From contig CM076280.1 in assembly GCA_038380795.1 (NCBI GenBank), forward strand, positions 4,141,501 to 4,205,500: a DNA stretch of 64,000 nucleotides, read 5' to 3'. Positions 23,677-35,584 of the stretch are shown here, one piece after another. A program made the translations under genes and the position numbers. The DNA is from Pyrocephalus nanus. Its lineage: Eukaryota; Chordata; Aves; Passeriformes; Tyrannidae. The first letter of the stretch is position 1. The number at the start of each line of letters is the position of its first letter. Under the pieces are notes generated by a model. The model saw nothing but the letters and a program-made list of their open reading frames with translations. It did no database searches and was not told the DNA's origin.

Positions 23677-24738
23677 CAGATCAGGAGGGTTGACAAGTGA
23701 TTGTGGCACACGTCTGACAAGATAGAGATGTGACACCTTATTGAATCTGTGGAGGTTTTCCTTTTTTTTATTATCTGAACCTTAGGACTGGAATCACCTC
23801 CCAGAGATGAGAAGAGAGTTTGATACTCAGTTCTAAGACTTCACTAACCCTGGGCAGTCCCACACACCTGGAATGGTTGGGAATTCTTGCAGCAGAGGTA
23901 CAGGGAGCTGTACATGGAGTTAGACAAGAATTTCTGTTCAAGGTCAGAACGGTGGGTCTTTTCCATAAAGAAATTCCATACTCAGATATTTCTCCTTTAC
24001 ATCTTGACTTTCCTTCCTCCATACCACTTAAATACTTTCCAATCCCTCTTTTTTTCCATGAGGCTTTTCAGTCCCTCTCAGCTGTGTCTCTAAACACAGA
24101 CATTTGTTTCATTTCTCTAAATGGGCAGCCCCTTCACCCTCCTTTTGGGAGAGTTTTTCCACAATACTTTAATTACTTCACAGATAATCTGGCAAACAAA
24201 TCCCAGACTATATCTTGAGTTTGCTACCCCCCAGCAAGAGAGAAGCTGGAAAGCCAACACTAATAATTGTTTTTCCAAAAGGAAGATGTCAACCGGGAAC
24301 CAAGCCAGTAATTTTCTGATAAATAAGTTTTTTTTCACCCAGAAGTGAGGAGTTTTGTGGGACTTTATCTGCACTGCTGCAAATCACTCCATTCACTTCA
24401 TCCCAAATTAGTTTGGACTGAGAAAAATAATCCTTTCAAGATAACAGTCGTGGTTATAACCACACACTCTCCAGGACCTCACACGCACAAAATGTTTGTG
24501 GTTTCCTTTAAATAAGTGTCCCCAGTGTAATTTCTGACTTGGGCAGTGTTTTAGCTGCTCAGGCAGCAAAAGGGCTAAAAAATAACCAACCAAACAACAT
24601 TTCTTGTCAAAAAACTAAGATCAACTTGCTATTTCATGCTCTTTACAAGCCTTCAGAGCTTAAGAGCTTCAAGAAGTGGCATAAATAACTTTGTGGTAGA
24701 ACAAACTATAAATAGCTGTTCCTGGGGGAGCTTTTCCT

Positions 24739-24769
24739 TATTTTTTATTTATTTATTTTATTTTAATTT
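24739..24769. repeat. T-rich (TTTA)n patch
   Basis: Imperfect TTTA units, about 210 bp upstream of the A-rich patch at 24979. Confidence 0.85.
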
Positions 24770-24978
24770 GGGGGAACAGGGAGGGGGATTTGGGTTTTTT
24801 TGGTAGTTTTCCCTAGAGAAGAAATCTTGTGGTATTTAGGGCAGGACTCCACAGGATCCAACTCCAGGCTAAGAACTTCCATAACTCTCCTTCGAAACTG
24901 CACATCCCTATTTATTATAGAACAACAGCTTGGGATGAAACTGCACAGGACTTGAAAAAGCTGATCCCTTTCCACTGT

Positions 24979-25054
24979 AAAAAAAAACAAAACACAAAAT
25001 AAAATAAAATTAAAAAAAAAACCAAAACAAAACCAAAAAACAAAATCAAAAAAA
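24979..25054. repeat. A-rich low-complexity tract
   Basis: About 75 bp almost entirely of A with scattered C and T (AAAACAAAACACAAAATAAA-type). It produces a spurious Phe-rich minus-strand frame. Confidence 0.92.
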
Positions 25055-25220
25055 GTGCAACATAAACAAATCAAAGGATTATTCAGAGCTCTTCTCCCCG
25101 ACTCAACTCTCTCTCCAGACTTGCATTTTTATCTCTCTGCCTCCAGTTGTGATGTTTCTGTATGCCCAAAAATCTGGCCTTCATTTTTCTGCTAAACCCA
25201 AGGGCTGCTTCAAAGCCAGG

Positions 25221-25279
25221 CAAGGTTGAACTCCACAATCTTAGAAGTCTTTTCCAACCTTAAGAATTCTACAATTTTC
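25221..25279 (+). mobile_element. CR1 LINE tail fragment
   Basis: Very short, diverged sense CR1 end: GGTTGAACTCCACAATCTTA, GAAGTCTTTTCCAACCTTAA and an AATTCTACAATTTT tail. Confidence 0.7.
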
Positions 25280-27508
25280 TGAGAGCCACAGCTTCCAGAA
25301 GCCAATTAAGGATGACTTTTATCCCAGCTTTTTGGAAGTGCATCTCTCTAGAACACTAATTAAAGATTATGGTGACAAGCTTGATATGTTGATTTAATCC
25401 ACCAAAGAAGACAGAGGTAAAAAAGAAGTGGGAACAGTCATGTCTACTAAATAATTCCCAGTGAGTTCTCTCAGGGCTTTGAGCCATTCTATAAATTCTG
25501 GAGGAGAAAACTTGTTGGCACAAAGCCATGATTTATCCTGATAAAGGAACTGAATAAGGACTTATTAACTTCCAAAAGGAAAAAAAAAAACCACAACAAC
25601 CATGGTAATATCAAGGGAACCTCCACAAATACTTGTTGCCTGGGGCAAATATTTAAACATCACAAAATATTTAGTGCTTGGTCATCATGTCAGTGCTCTG
25701 AGGGTTTGGAGAACACATTGTCCAGTTGGCCAGGACAGTAAAACAACACAGCTTAAGGTTACAAAAGTCAAATTCTGACACTAAAGGTGTAATTATGGTG
25801 ATAACACAGGAATACAGTCAGAGTTGTAGGGAGTGACACACTGAGTGACAGTATTGGAACTGCACACCCTGACAGAGGCCAAAGAGATGGAAAATTCATC
25901 AACTTCACTCAAGTTAATTCAAATGTCTAACCTCCAAAATCCCTTCCTCCCCCCCTAAAAAGTTTCCAGCATTTCTTTTAGTTCAAGAATGGCACCTTAA
26001 TGAAGGTAATTCTTAAGATTTCCTTTTTTAATCCACAGCAGCTGAGTGACCCTGATTATTTGTTCCACCTTGTTTTGCTCCAGTGAAATGGCTGGGGGCA
26101 CGTTTTTATGGCTGTAAACAGCAAAGAGCTTCATTCTCAGATAAAATAACTACATTCCACTCTAAAGCAAACTGCCTTTACTTTAAAAAGTAATTAAAAA
26201 AATCAACAGGACATAGATTAAGAATTAAATTGTGGAAATCACAAATTTTAACTCCTGCTATTTTGAGTTATTAGTTATTAAAGAAAATTTATTTTACCAG
26301 CTAGAAAAAGAAAACCCATGTGGTTTTGCACTTGTTGAGTCTGACAAAGAGAATCAGGAATTGAGCAATCTTGATCTTGCAGGACTGCAGACTGAATTCA
26401 GCACTGCTGAGCTGCCACAGTTCAGGTTGAAATTGCTGAATCTTGCTATCTCTGTATTTTATACCACCCCAAACTTCTGTGAGAGAACACTGCACATCTT
26501 TCCTTCCTTTCCTACAGTAGAATACCTGCTTTCCACACACCTTCTGATGAAAAGCAGACTCCAAACCACTTGATAAGGTAGGAAAAATAAATGTGATTTC
26601 TAAATATCTAAAATCCCCAGACACACTGGGTACCATCTCTAGTGACTCACTGGTTTGAGAAGGCCATATCTAGATGATAGCACCAAACAGGGCCATCATT
26701 TGCACTGTCAAAATTTAGTGCTGACTGTTGAGACAAAGGATTCAGGGATGGAAGAAATGTGTCTGTTTTCAAGGTGAAATTCCAGCCCAAAGTCACAAAG
26801 TTTCTAAATACAGTTCAATAGCATTTCATCCTTTTCATCTCAACAGCTTACAGATATGTGAAGGATTTCTTTGTAGCAATTCAAGATAATTCAATGTCAT
26901 TCTCTCTCCAGAGCAGAGAACCCCTGGGAGCAGCAGTAAATCTACAAAAGTGAGCAGCTCACAGGGTTGTATAAAATGTAATAGAAGTCTTCTCTGCAAA
27001 GTCTGGTTAGCTTTTAAATCCACAAACACCACACATCGACCTCTGGGTCCTGCACACCTCACCTTTCCAGTAAAATCAATTCAGTAAATGGTCAGTAAAG
27101 AACACTCTTCTCTCAAGTGTTTCAGCATGGAAAAGGGAGCCATGGAACTGGCTGAATAAAATTCCACATGTCAAACATCCTCCAACAAAACACAGACTCC
27201 AAGTGACCTTGTCATTTCTGCAGCGAAAGGTAAGAGGAGTCAATGATAACCAAGCCAAGGAGGCTCTCTCCTAAAAGATGGGACTTATCCAAAGCCTGTT
27301 TAAGTCAGTGGAAGTCTTTCCATTATCTTCAAGAGATTCTGGGCTCCCAAATCCATCTGCACATTTCCTATCAGACATTATCAACACAATCATTCAACCA
27401 GGCAGCACAAGCTCTATCAGAACACGTTTACCAGTGGCAAATGCCTTTAATACCATGATATCCAACTCTTTTGGAGACTCTTTGTAAATATTTAGTACAA
27501 AAACCTCT
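25280..27508. other. AT-rich non-coding sequence
   Basis: No gene or further interspersed repeat recognised. Frames at 26232-26636 on both strands have no domain. Confidence 0.5.
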
Positions 27509-27584
27509 GGGCAGGGCTTGGAATGAGATGAGCTTTAAGGTCCCTTCTCACCCAAACCAGTCTGTGATTCCATGATCTCTATGG
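27509..27584 (+). mobile_element. CR1 LINE 3' fragment, ~76 bp
   Basis: Sense CR1 terminus: GGCAGGGCTTGGAATGAGAT, GAGCTTTAAGGTCCCTTCTC, CCAAACCAGTCTGTGATTCC. Confidence 0.9.
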
Positions 27585-27710
27585 ACCTACAGTTTTTGTT
27601 ACAAACCACAGATTTTGGTGTTTAAATGCACCATCTGGAGTGGAAATTAGAGTATTGCTTGGCTTTAAATATGAGCATCTCAGCTTGAAAAAGCTGTACA
27701 GTTGAACACC

Positions 27711-27740
27711 TAAAATAAATAAAATAAATAAAAAACTAAA
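27711..27740. repeat. (AAATA)n simple repeat
   Basis: AAATAAATAAAATAAATAAA-type low-complexity run. Confidence 0.88.
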
Positions 27741-28837
27741 ACTTAAGTGAACCTCAGTGACTCTCTCCAAGGGAGTTGAAGTCAGGTAAGGGATAAATTT
27801 GAGATCAGTTCACCAACTGAAAGCCTTTGGACAGAATTCTAAGCTTCCAGCAGATTTCCAGCAGTGGAAGGTATCAGATGTCCAGGACTCTCAAACAAAC
27901 AGCCTCATGCTATGACATTCTCATCTGGCAAAACCCACACATTCCCTTTGGTCCTGATGTCTCTCCCAAGTCAGCAGCATGTGCAACATTAACATGTAGG
28001 CCATTTCCTCAAGCTAAAGTCTGCCAGAATGCAAATTTTCCCAGAAGTGACAAGGTTTTGTATTAAAAAAGTTAAGATCAGAGTCCTGATTCAGCCAGGC
28101 TTCAACAATATGACTAATTTAATATGTAATTCAACTGGAAGGCTGAAAGCTGGAAATGTGCAAAAGTGCTTTCCTTAATTACATCCAAAAAGAAGATCAG
28201 CAGTGACTGAATAACAAACCCAAAAGATTAAACTGGTAAGAGGATTGGCAGGAAAAATTTTGATCTCAAATTGTCATGATTTTCTCTGGAGTTTTGTTTT
28301 GAATCCAGCTTCTGGTTTACCTCTAACAATGAGACAGATTAAACCTCAGAAATATGAAGTCTGGCTGAATCAGAACTTGTTTGTACAAGTGAACCCCTTT
28401 TTTGTCTTTTAGAGGTTCCTGAGTCTACTTATATTCAAAGTAGTTTAAAACTGCAAATAGAGGGTATAACCCTCTAAAAAGAACAAATACAGGGAATTTA
28501 CCCTTTTTTTACCAGTTTTCTGTCTTAAACTTCGGTCACACTGAATTAGTTGATAAATTTTATAAAAAGCAGAGTCAGGAAAATAAACATGTGATGAGAA
28601 ATTAGAATCAGTTTTTTAAATACCCACCTCTCAGAACAGATCATTTAACTGCAAGGAACAGGGGTAGCATCTGATATTAAACTGATATTTTAGAGGAATG
28701 GAAATCTTAAAGATAAAACGGAATGTCCATTAATCAACTCAACTCATGACTTTATGAATAGAAGCAGTCTATGATGGTGTTTTAATGAGTGAAATTATTC
28801 CTGCTCTATAATGCAATTTACTCAAACAAATCATGGT

Positions 28838-28903
28838 AATTAATTTTACATTAAAAAATTAATTTTAAATTTTAGAAAATTAATTTTACTTTTTTTTTTT
28901 TTT
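28838..28903. repeat. AT-only ~20-bp tandem repeat with T14
   Basis: AATTAATTTTA recurs at 28838, 28857 and 28878, so the unit is 19-21 bp. The third copy leads into T14 (28890-28903). Confidence 0.88.
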
Positions 28904-29483
28904 ACTTCAGCAAAAGCACGGAGAAAAGCTGTGCTCCTACTTCCACCCTGGGTTTGGAGATGCAAGAAGCTGTGCTTTCCACGAGGTGAAAGTCCACCTC
29001 AATGAACTGCACCACCAGGCCTGGGGATTTTTTTAACTACAGCAAAGTCCAGACAGGGTGGAATCCAGTTGGAGCCATTCCAGGCTCTGCTCCATCACTC
29101 AGCCCTAATCAGAGGCAGCAGAGGGGAACCTGCCTGCACCAGCTCTGAGTCAGTCCCTTGGCATGCACAAAATAAATACAAAGCAGCAGATTCTTAATTT
29201 AAAAGACAACCTCTTGTGAGAGGTGAGACCTTAACAAACCCAAGGCCACCTCAGAGGGATGGATGGAATTCCACTGTTGCCAAGGGAAGGAGACATTCTA
29301 CATGAGCAGGCAAAGCTCCAGGGCCCAGCACACCTATTTCTTTCCCCTCCCTCTTTCTCTCTACTAACTGTCTATGTAAGGCTGAGGCAAGAGCTTGTCA
29401 GAGTTTCCCAGGCCAAGAGCCAAGCTCAGCAGCGATCCATGAAATATCCGGGATATTGCAGCAAAACTCACACGCAAGGACAC

Positions 29484-29500
29484 AAAAAAAAAAAAAAAAA
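29484..29500. repeat. A17 homopolymer
   Basis: Perfect 17-A run about 100 bp upstream of the longest CR1 copy. Confidence 0.95.
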
Positions 29501-29596
29501 TCCCAAACCTGAAAGTGATATCTGGACACGGGCCCTGCCTGCCACACATCCAAAGGGATTTCTGCTAATTAGATCTTATCTTTTCTCCTCAGTCAT

Positions 29597-30391
29597 GTTG
29601 TCCAGAGGGACCTAGAAAAGCTCCAGCAGTGCTGAGCGTGGCATTCCAAGGGAACGTCATGAGGTTCAACAAGACCAAGTGCTGGTGCTGGACCCAGGAC
29701 AGGGTAACCCTCAGGATCAATCCAGGCTGGGGATGAGCAGATGGAGCAGCCCTGGGAGAAGAACTTGGGAGTGTTGGTGGGGAAGGGGCTGGACATGGCC
29801 CAGCCCAGAGCTACCCCCACAGAAATCCTGGGCTGATCCCACAGCATGAGGGGATTCTGCCCCCTCAGGTGAGATCCCACCTGCAGAGCTGCCCCAGCCC
29901 TGGGGAACAGCACAGCAAGGACAGGGAGCTGCTGGAGAGAGGCCAGAGGAGGCACCAAGAGGATCAGAGGGATGGAGCAGCTCTGCTGGGAAGAAAGGCT
30001 GGGAGTTTGTATTGTTCAGCCTGGAGAGGAGAAGCTTTGGGGTGACCTAATGGTGACCTTCCAGAGCCTCAAGAAGTAGCAGAAAAGGTGGAGAGAGGCA
30101 ATTTCCAAGGGCCTGGAATGACAAGACAAGGATAAATAGCTTCAAATTGACAGAGTGGAACAAGGTTGGATTAGATATTGGGAAGAAATTGTTCCCTGTG
30201 AGGGTGGTGAGACACCAGCACAGGTTGCCCAGAGAAGCTGTGGCTGCTCCATCCCTGGAAGTGTCCAAGGCCAGGTTGGACAGGGCTTGGAGCAACCTGG
30301 GCTAGTGGGAGGTGTCCCTGCCCATGGCAGGGGGTGGAACTGGAAGATCTTTAAATTTCCTTCCAACCCAAACCCTTCTGTGATTCCATGA
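29597..30391 (+). mobile_element. CR1 LINE, longest copy, with decayed reverse-transcriptase end
   Basis: Sense CR1 of about 795 bp, the longest in the window. The 5' part matches the C-terminal end of CR1 ORF2: TTGTCCAGAGGGACCTAGAA, CATGAGGTTCAACAAGACCA, a CTTGGGAGTGTTGGTG block, GATTCTGCCCCCTCAGGTGA and TTCAGCCTGGAGAGGAGAAG. The rest is the 3' region through GGTGTCCCTGCCCATGGCAG to CCCTTCTGTGATTCC. Internal gaps and frame breaks remove coding ability. The family encodes an endonuclease/reverse transcriptase for target-primed insertion, and only this terminal fragment was inserted or retained. Confidence 0.95.
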
Positions 30392-33300
30392 TATTCCCTG
30401 CTCTGTGCTCACAGGTAAAGCTCTGCAGGGAGGGGGCTGCAAATTCCCTGCAGAACTTCTGCACCCAGAAGTTCAGACAGGACATGAAGTGCCCTTACTG
30501 TTCATGTCCTACTGACAGGTGTTATTCAAAACTGGCTCTGGGCTGGCAACAGAAAGCACTTGGAAGTTAAACCAGTTCCCTGATGGACTTGAGAAAGAAA
30601 CAGCTTGGCACAGAATTCCTCTGTTCTCTCTACCTCCAGCAATGACTTTTGTCCTAAATTAATCACATCCCAACAGTTTGAACTCCACTCATTTTCCCAC
30701 TGGCCTCTCCACTGCTGGAAAATCCCATTTCCCCCCAACACCTACGTGCTGCTCCAGCATGTCCAGGAACTGCACATTTCCACAGCAGCACATGTTCTTC
30801 CTCAGGGTCCTGATGTTCCACCCTGCCCTTGGCAGGGCCTGCAAGGCACACCACACTCCTGCTTACACGTGTCTGAGGCTGTGTTTGCCTCCAGTGGACA
30901 GGTTGATCAGACAGACTGTAAATACACACATAAATACAAGCACATGCTAATTTGGAAATGGACTCTCCCAAATATCTGGGCTTGGCAGAAGGGGGAAGTC
31001 GCTTTGGGAAGTTCCCTCCCCAGAGGAAGAAACCTGGCTGAAAACTCACAGGCTTGGAAACAAAACCAAATTCTCACCATCTCACCTAATTACATAAATG
31101 CAAGTTCAAAACTTCAGAGGAGGAAATCAAGTTTCCAAAATGATGGGGCATAAAACTGAGCACCGAGAGCTGTCAGTGCCCTGAATGTCTCTGGTATTTC
31201 TTGTGCTGCACTTTCTCTACGCTGCCTGACGTGGAAACCCTTGAATCAGGGTGAATTTTGTTGCTATGGCACGTATACATGTGTAGGTACACACACTTGT
31301 ATCCTGCAAAATGCTCATTTGTCTGGCAGGCTGGAAAATACAGGACAAGGGGGGGAATCTTCGGGCATCATCTTGTGGATGAGTCACTGCAGGAGCTGCT
31401 TAGAACCCTCCAGGGAGGTCTGGATGCTCTGGCTTTTCATGTATTTCAGCAAAAGACTGGAGGGTTTGGTGTAATCTTAATGATATCCTTTCCCTTGGCA
31501 GCCTTCCACCTTTGTGAGGTAAAGGCTGAGGTTTGCAAGAGCAGCAAGGGAAGGAGGATTAGTAACTTATTGAGAATAACTCCCTGACCTCCTCCATTTC
31601 TGCCCCTCTTGGCTCTCATCATTCCTTTCCCTACCATTCCTCAAAATACACTTTAATTACTTCATCATTGCTGAACAGACCCACAAAATCCCTGCTGACC
31701 AGTCTTCCACAATAAAAACCAAACACACACACATAAATACATACATACACTCTATAATAACCCCTTCAAATCTGGAGCTTGGAGTGATTTAAAACATTCT
31801 AAATATAGCCCAGGCTGTGGCTGAAAACCCCAGGGGTTTTATTTTTTTTTTCCAATCTAGGAAATAAAGCTTTCATCAGCCTGAAATTCAGTTCTAATAA
31901 AATAAGGGAGTGCCTTTCACTTAATGTTTCCACTCAGGTGGTGCTCAGAAGAAAAAAGGTTTAGTCTTCAGGAGAGTTCAGACACTTTCGGATGAACACT
32001 TTGAAGGAGATCCACAGCTATGGTAGCAGGAGGGAATCTAAAAGGCTTCTGAGCTGGCCAGAGAGAGTTCTACAGGAAGATGATGGTCAAAAAACCATGG
32101 CAGTAAGGACAGACATCCCAGTCAGCTGCAATTAAAAGGCAAGACATCTCCTTGGATAAGGGATCCCACCAGGGAAAGCAAAATATCATCACAGAACCTA
32201 CCAGAGCTCAGCGTGCCTGTGCTGGGACTGTATAAAGGCAGACTCTCAAACCCTCAGCATTTATTCTTAAGAATCACTGAACAGGAGCTTTTCTGATCTG
32301 ACTCAGGTTTAAGTTAAGCCTCATGAATTGCCTTTAATAGGTCACTGAAGTTTCTTGTACTTTCTGCCCACCTTGTCCAGGCTCTAAACACTTCATGTCC
32401 AGGACTCACTCATTAAATGTTCTCAAAACCCTTCTAAAAGTGGAGGCTATCATGTGGGGTTGATAAGACAGCTGAAAGAAAATCATTGAATTGTAAATGA
32501 TTGGGCTGTTCCTCTTCACTACCTCTTATCAACTTTTTTAAGCGAGACAAAGTGCACCCAAGTGATTCATGGATCTTTGCTAGACAAAGAGCTTCGAAGG
32601 AACTATCAGGCTACTGAAGATCTAGAAGTATGAAAAGAAATCATGAGGATGGGCTGCCCAACAAAAATAAGGCTTTCAGGACAAGGACAGGGCCCAGAAA
32701 GTTAATGGTGAGTGACATTTCAACCTTCTGCAAACAGTCTGTAACTCAAATTTTCATGGTTTCTCCATCTCGCAGTACTGTAATTAATCCTAAGGGGCCA
32801 CTGACAGCTATCTCTTATACTGAATTAAACCAGGAGTGCAGACCTAAAATCCTCCTCTACAGCAATGCAAGAGATGGCCCTGTAACATTAAGGCCTGATC
32901 AGCATCAACTGAGGACTGACAGCAGAGTGCAGAGTCAGACAAGGAGCAGTGCCTCGATCCCTGTCCCTCAAACCAGGGTGGAATAAGACCTCAGGCAGCA
33001 AGTGGCTCCTGCAGGAGCTTTGGGAAGGCTGACATAAAGAAATGCTCATCTAAATGCTAATCTAAGCACCACCCCTTCCCAACAGGTCTCTCACAACAAA
33101 GCAGCACCGCCAAGCTCTGCAGATCATTTGCCACCACAATCAACGAGTTTCCATTTCTAATCCTGGCTCGTGGTCAGCCCAGAATGAAAGCAGGATGTAT
33201 TCCCCTGCTGCTGCTCAATGTTTTGTCTGCCTGTTCCTTAACCTCACTGATGTAAACTCTGTACTTTTCCCCCCCTTCAGTGTTTAACTTCTATTTCAGC

Positions 33301-33618
33301 CTAACGACCAGCTCAGATGTGTGTTTGCTTTTACTTTGATTTACTGCCAAGCTGTGTCTGAAGACTTAGAGGGGTGATGGAAGTGTTTAAAAACATATTA
33401 AAAACTATTAAAACTCACTGCTTTTGCATGTTATAAGAGTTGTTTCCTCCTCTGAAATGAAGGAACACCGTTCCCTCTCATTCTCCCTCCCCACCTCTCC
33501 CGCCACTGCAATATTCAGGTGTCGTTCTTTGCTGGGACGCTGCCTGAGATCAGATCATCCCAGTTTGCCTAAAGGGAAAAAAACCAGCAAGCCTCATTTC
33601 CCTTAAACTGGTCAAACT
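30392..33618. other. Unique non-coding sequence with chance open frames
   Basis: No gene recognised. The longest open stretch in the window (30605-31153 plus, 182 codons) lies here but has no domain, no codon pattern and a competing minus-strand frame over the same bases, as expected once in 64 kb by chance. Short CA/TACA-type simple sequence occurs at 31721-31750. Confidence 0.5.
31721..31750. repeat. (CA)n / (CATA)n simple repeat
   Basis: ACACACACACATAAATACAT followed by ACATACAC. Confidence 0.85.
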
Positions 33619-33918
33619 GGGAAGAGTGGCTGGAAAGCAGCCCTGTGGAAAAGGACCTGGGGGTGTTGGTTGACATGAAGATGAGCCCAGGTGGGCAAGA
33701 AGGCCAATGGCAACTGGTCTGGATCAGAAAAAGTGGGGCAGCAGGACCAGGGTAGGGATTGTCCCCCTGTGCTGGGCACTGGTGAGGTCTCACATCAAGT
33801 TCTGGAACCAGTTCTGGGCCCCTCAATTCAGGAAGGACATTGAGGGGCTGAACCATGTCCAGAGAAGGTTGGATTCTATCTCAGAAATTGTTTCCAACCC
33901 AATTGATTCTGTGCTTCT
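33619..33918 (+). mobile_element. CR1 LINE with internal deletion
   Basis: Sense CR1 carrying the end of ORF2: GGAAGAGTGGCTGGAAAGCA, GACCTGGGGGTGTTGGTTGA, TGCTGGGCACTGGTGAGGTC, a CAGTTCTGGGCCCCTCAATT block and GACATTGAGGGGCTGAACCA. The protein trace keeps the family pattern of a value-pro-leu stretch, an FW..FWAP box and a KDIE..VQRR box at about 33760-33870. Right after CCAGAGAAGG the copy jumps to its 3' tail (TTTCCAACCCAATTGATTCT), so the intervening several hundred bases are missing. Confidence 0.92.
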
Positions 33919-35366
33919 GTTTCAATCTCAGGCTTTTAGGCATATATTAAGAAACACTGACAGCATTATGTCAGATCTCTCACACAAATGATGACCAGAG
34001 AAAAGCTACTTGTGAGGACAAATCCACCAAATTTTACAAAGAAAATTACTGGTTTTTTTTTTTGTAGGAGCTGTAAAGAAAATTAGAGGGCTAATTAGAG
34101 TCACTCCAGTGACTTTAGTTTTTGATTCACCATCAGTGTAGGTGAAAATAGCAAGAAGATACAAGGAGAAGATAAAGCTTTAAGTGCTATAATGTTATGG
34201 CAAATATGTTTATAATAAACTGCAAACCTAATGTTTTTCTAGAAGGATAAAACTATCCTGCACAGACAACAGAACAGCCCCAGGACCTGCCTGAGCCTTT
34301 TAGACACACTCAGAAACTAAGCCAAGACCTCCTCACCTTCTTTTTAGCCTTCTCTTTGTAACAGCATATTTATCTTTAAATAATGCAAACAGAGCTGAAA
34401 ACACTCCCAAAATACACACCCCAGTGTGTACATAGAGATGCCACTGGAGAGAAGATGAAAGAAGAGCCATCTCCGAGTCATTTGTCATATAATGCAATGA
34501 CAGTTTTTAAAACACCACAGAAGTGAAAGTGCACCACAACACAGCTCTTGGACTTGCTTTAAAGAACATGCTATCCCTAAACAAGGTCCCTCTTCAGTTT
34601 TTCACCCCAAAAGGAGAAGACAAAGCCCAAAATGAAGACAGGCTGGTTTTCTGAGCAAACAGGCTGTGAGCACATGAGGGTACTGATGAATAATCAGGAG
34701 GATTTGGTTCTTGTTGCATCGAGTGCCCAGTGACAGCGGGGACAGTTTGCATCCAGTGGAGACACAGCACAGACACATCTGCACTGAAATCCAGGGGGGA
34801 ATTCCACAAGAGAAGTTTCTCAGAGACCTGGAACTTAAAATGCTTTCCTGGCTGTTGATGCCAAATCCCAGTTTGTTCCAAACAAGTGGGACTGAAGCTT
34901 CATCTCCCAGAGCTCAGGACAAAGTGTCTGGGACTGAAGAGATAGCAAAGCAGGGAAAAGGGGTCTCAGTGCTACATCTTAAAAGCCGCTTGAATCAGAT
35001 CAAGTAATAAGAGGGAATGGTGGTGGAAAGTTTCTGGAACTAACCCAGACAGGCTTTCCAAGAGAACATCAAACTCATGTCTGTGCTATTCCCTACTCTC
35101 ATATTCCCATCCACAATCCTAACTTGGACTATCAAAACTGGCTTTAGGTAAAATTTGGGTGCAGCTGTTCTATACACACACAAAAATCTAGTCTTACCTT
35201 TCCCAGATTCATTATGTTTGGGAATATTTCCCATAATGTTCTTAAACTGGTATAACCAGGCCTGGCTTCAGTGCATCACCTCACAGTGCAGAGCACACTG
35301 ATCTACACCTCAAAATCAGAGATACAGCAAGAAAGGAAAGTGAGGTGAATGGAGAGACAGATACCA
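33919..35366. other. Unique non-coding sequence
   Basis: No gene recognised. CR1 orientation changes across this stretch, with copies before it sense and those after it antisense. Overlapping frames at 34594-35007 lie on both strands without domains. Confidence 0.5.
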
Positions 35367-35566
35367 AGAATCATTAAGGTTGGAAAAGACCTCAAAGATC
35401 ATCAAATCCAGCCATCAACCCAATACCACCACCAGGTTCACCATTAAACCACGTCCTCGAGTGCCATATCCACGTTTCCTCAGCACTTCCAGGGATGGTG
35501 ACTCCACCACTTCCCAGGAAAATGTGTTCCAGTGCTTTACAACCCTCTGGGAAGAAATCTTTTCTT
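35367..35566 (-). mobile_element. CR1 LINE fragment ending in an A-tract
   Basis: Antisense CR1: AGAATCATTAAGGTTGGAAA, GACCTCAAAGATCATCAAAT, CCATTAAACCACGTCCTCGA, GCACTTCCAGGGATGGTGAC and CCCTCTGGGAAGAAATCTTT. The internal (5') end of the element runs straight into A18. Confidence 0.93.
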
Positions 35567-35584
35567 AAAAAAAAAAAAAAAAAA
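35567..35584. repeat. A18 tract at a CR1 boundary
   Basis: Eighteen A directly joined to the 5'-truncation edge of an antisense CR1. Bird CR1 has no poly(A) tail, so the A-run belongs to the target, a repair insertion or slippage at the CR1 AAGAAA-type sequence. Confidence 0.9.

Larger units (their letters stand above)
22048..25220. other. AT-rich non-coding sequence with microsatellites
   Basis: No gene recognised. It contains the CAAA, GATA and A/T-rich simple repeats listed separately, plus T16 at 23069-23084 and A17 at 23486-23502. Frames at 23771-24374 on both strands have no domain. Confidence 0.5.
27585..29596. other. AT-rich non-coding sequence
   Basis: No gene recognised. It includes an AAATA-type simple repeat (27711-27740), an AT-rich ~20-bp tandem repeat (28838-28903) and A17 (29484-29500). 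Confidence 0.5.

Noticed and set aside
24763..25074. Phe-rich, membrane-like minus-strand frame
   Set aside because: It is a translation of the A-rich low-complexity tract and the neighbouring TTTA patch.
30605..31153. Longest open reading frame in the window (182 codons, plus strand)
   Set aside because: No domain, signal peptide or biased codon pattern, and another frame is open on the opposite strand over the same bases. One run of this length is expected by chance in 64 kb read in six frames.
33707..33991. Plus-strand frame with an FW..FWAP pattern
   Set aside because: This is a decayed CR1 reverse-transcriptase C-terminus, not a host gene; it is annotated as the mobile element.
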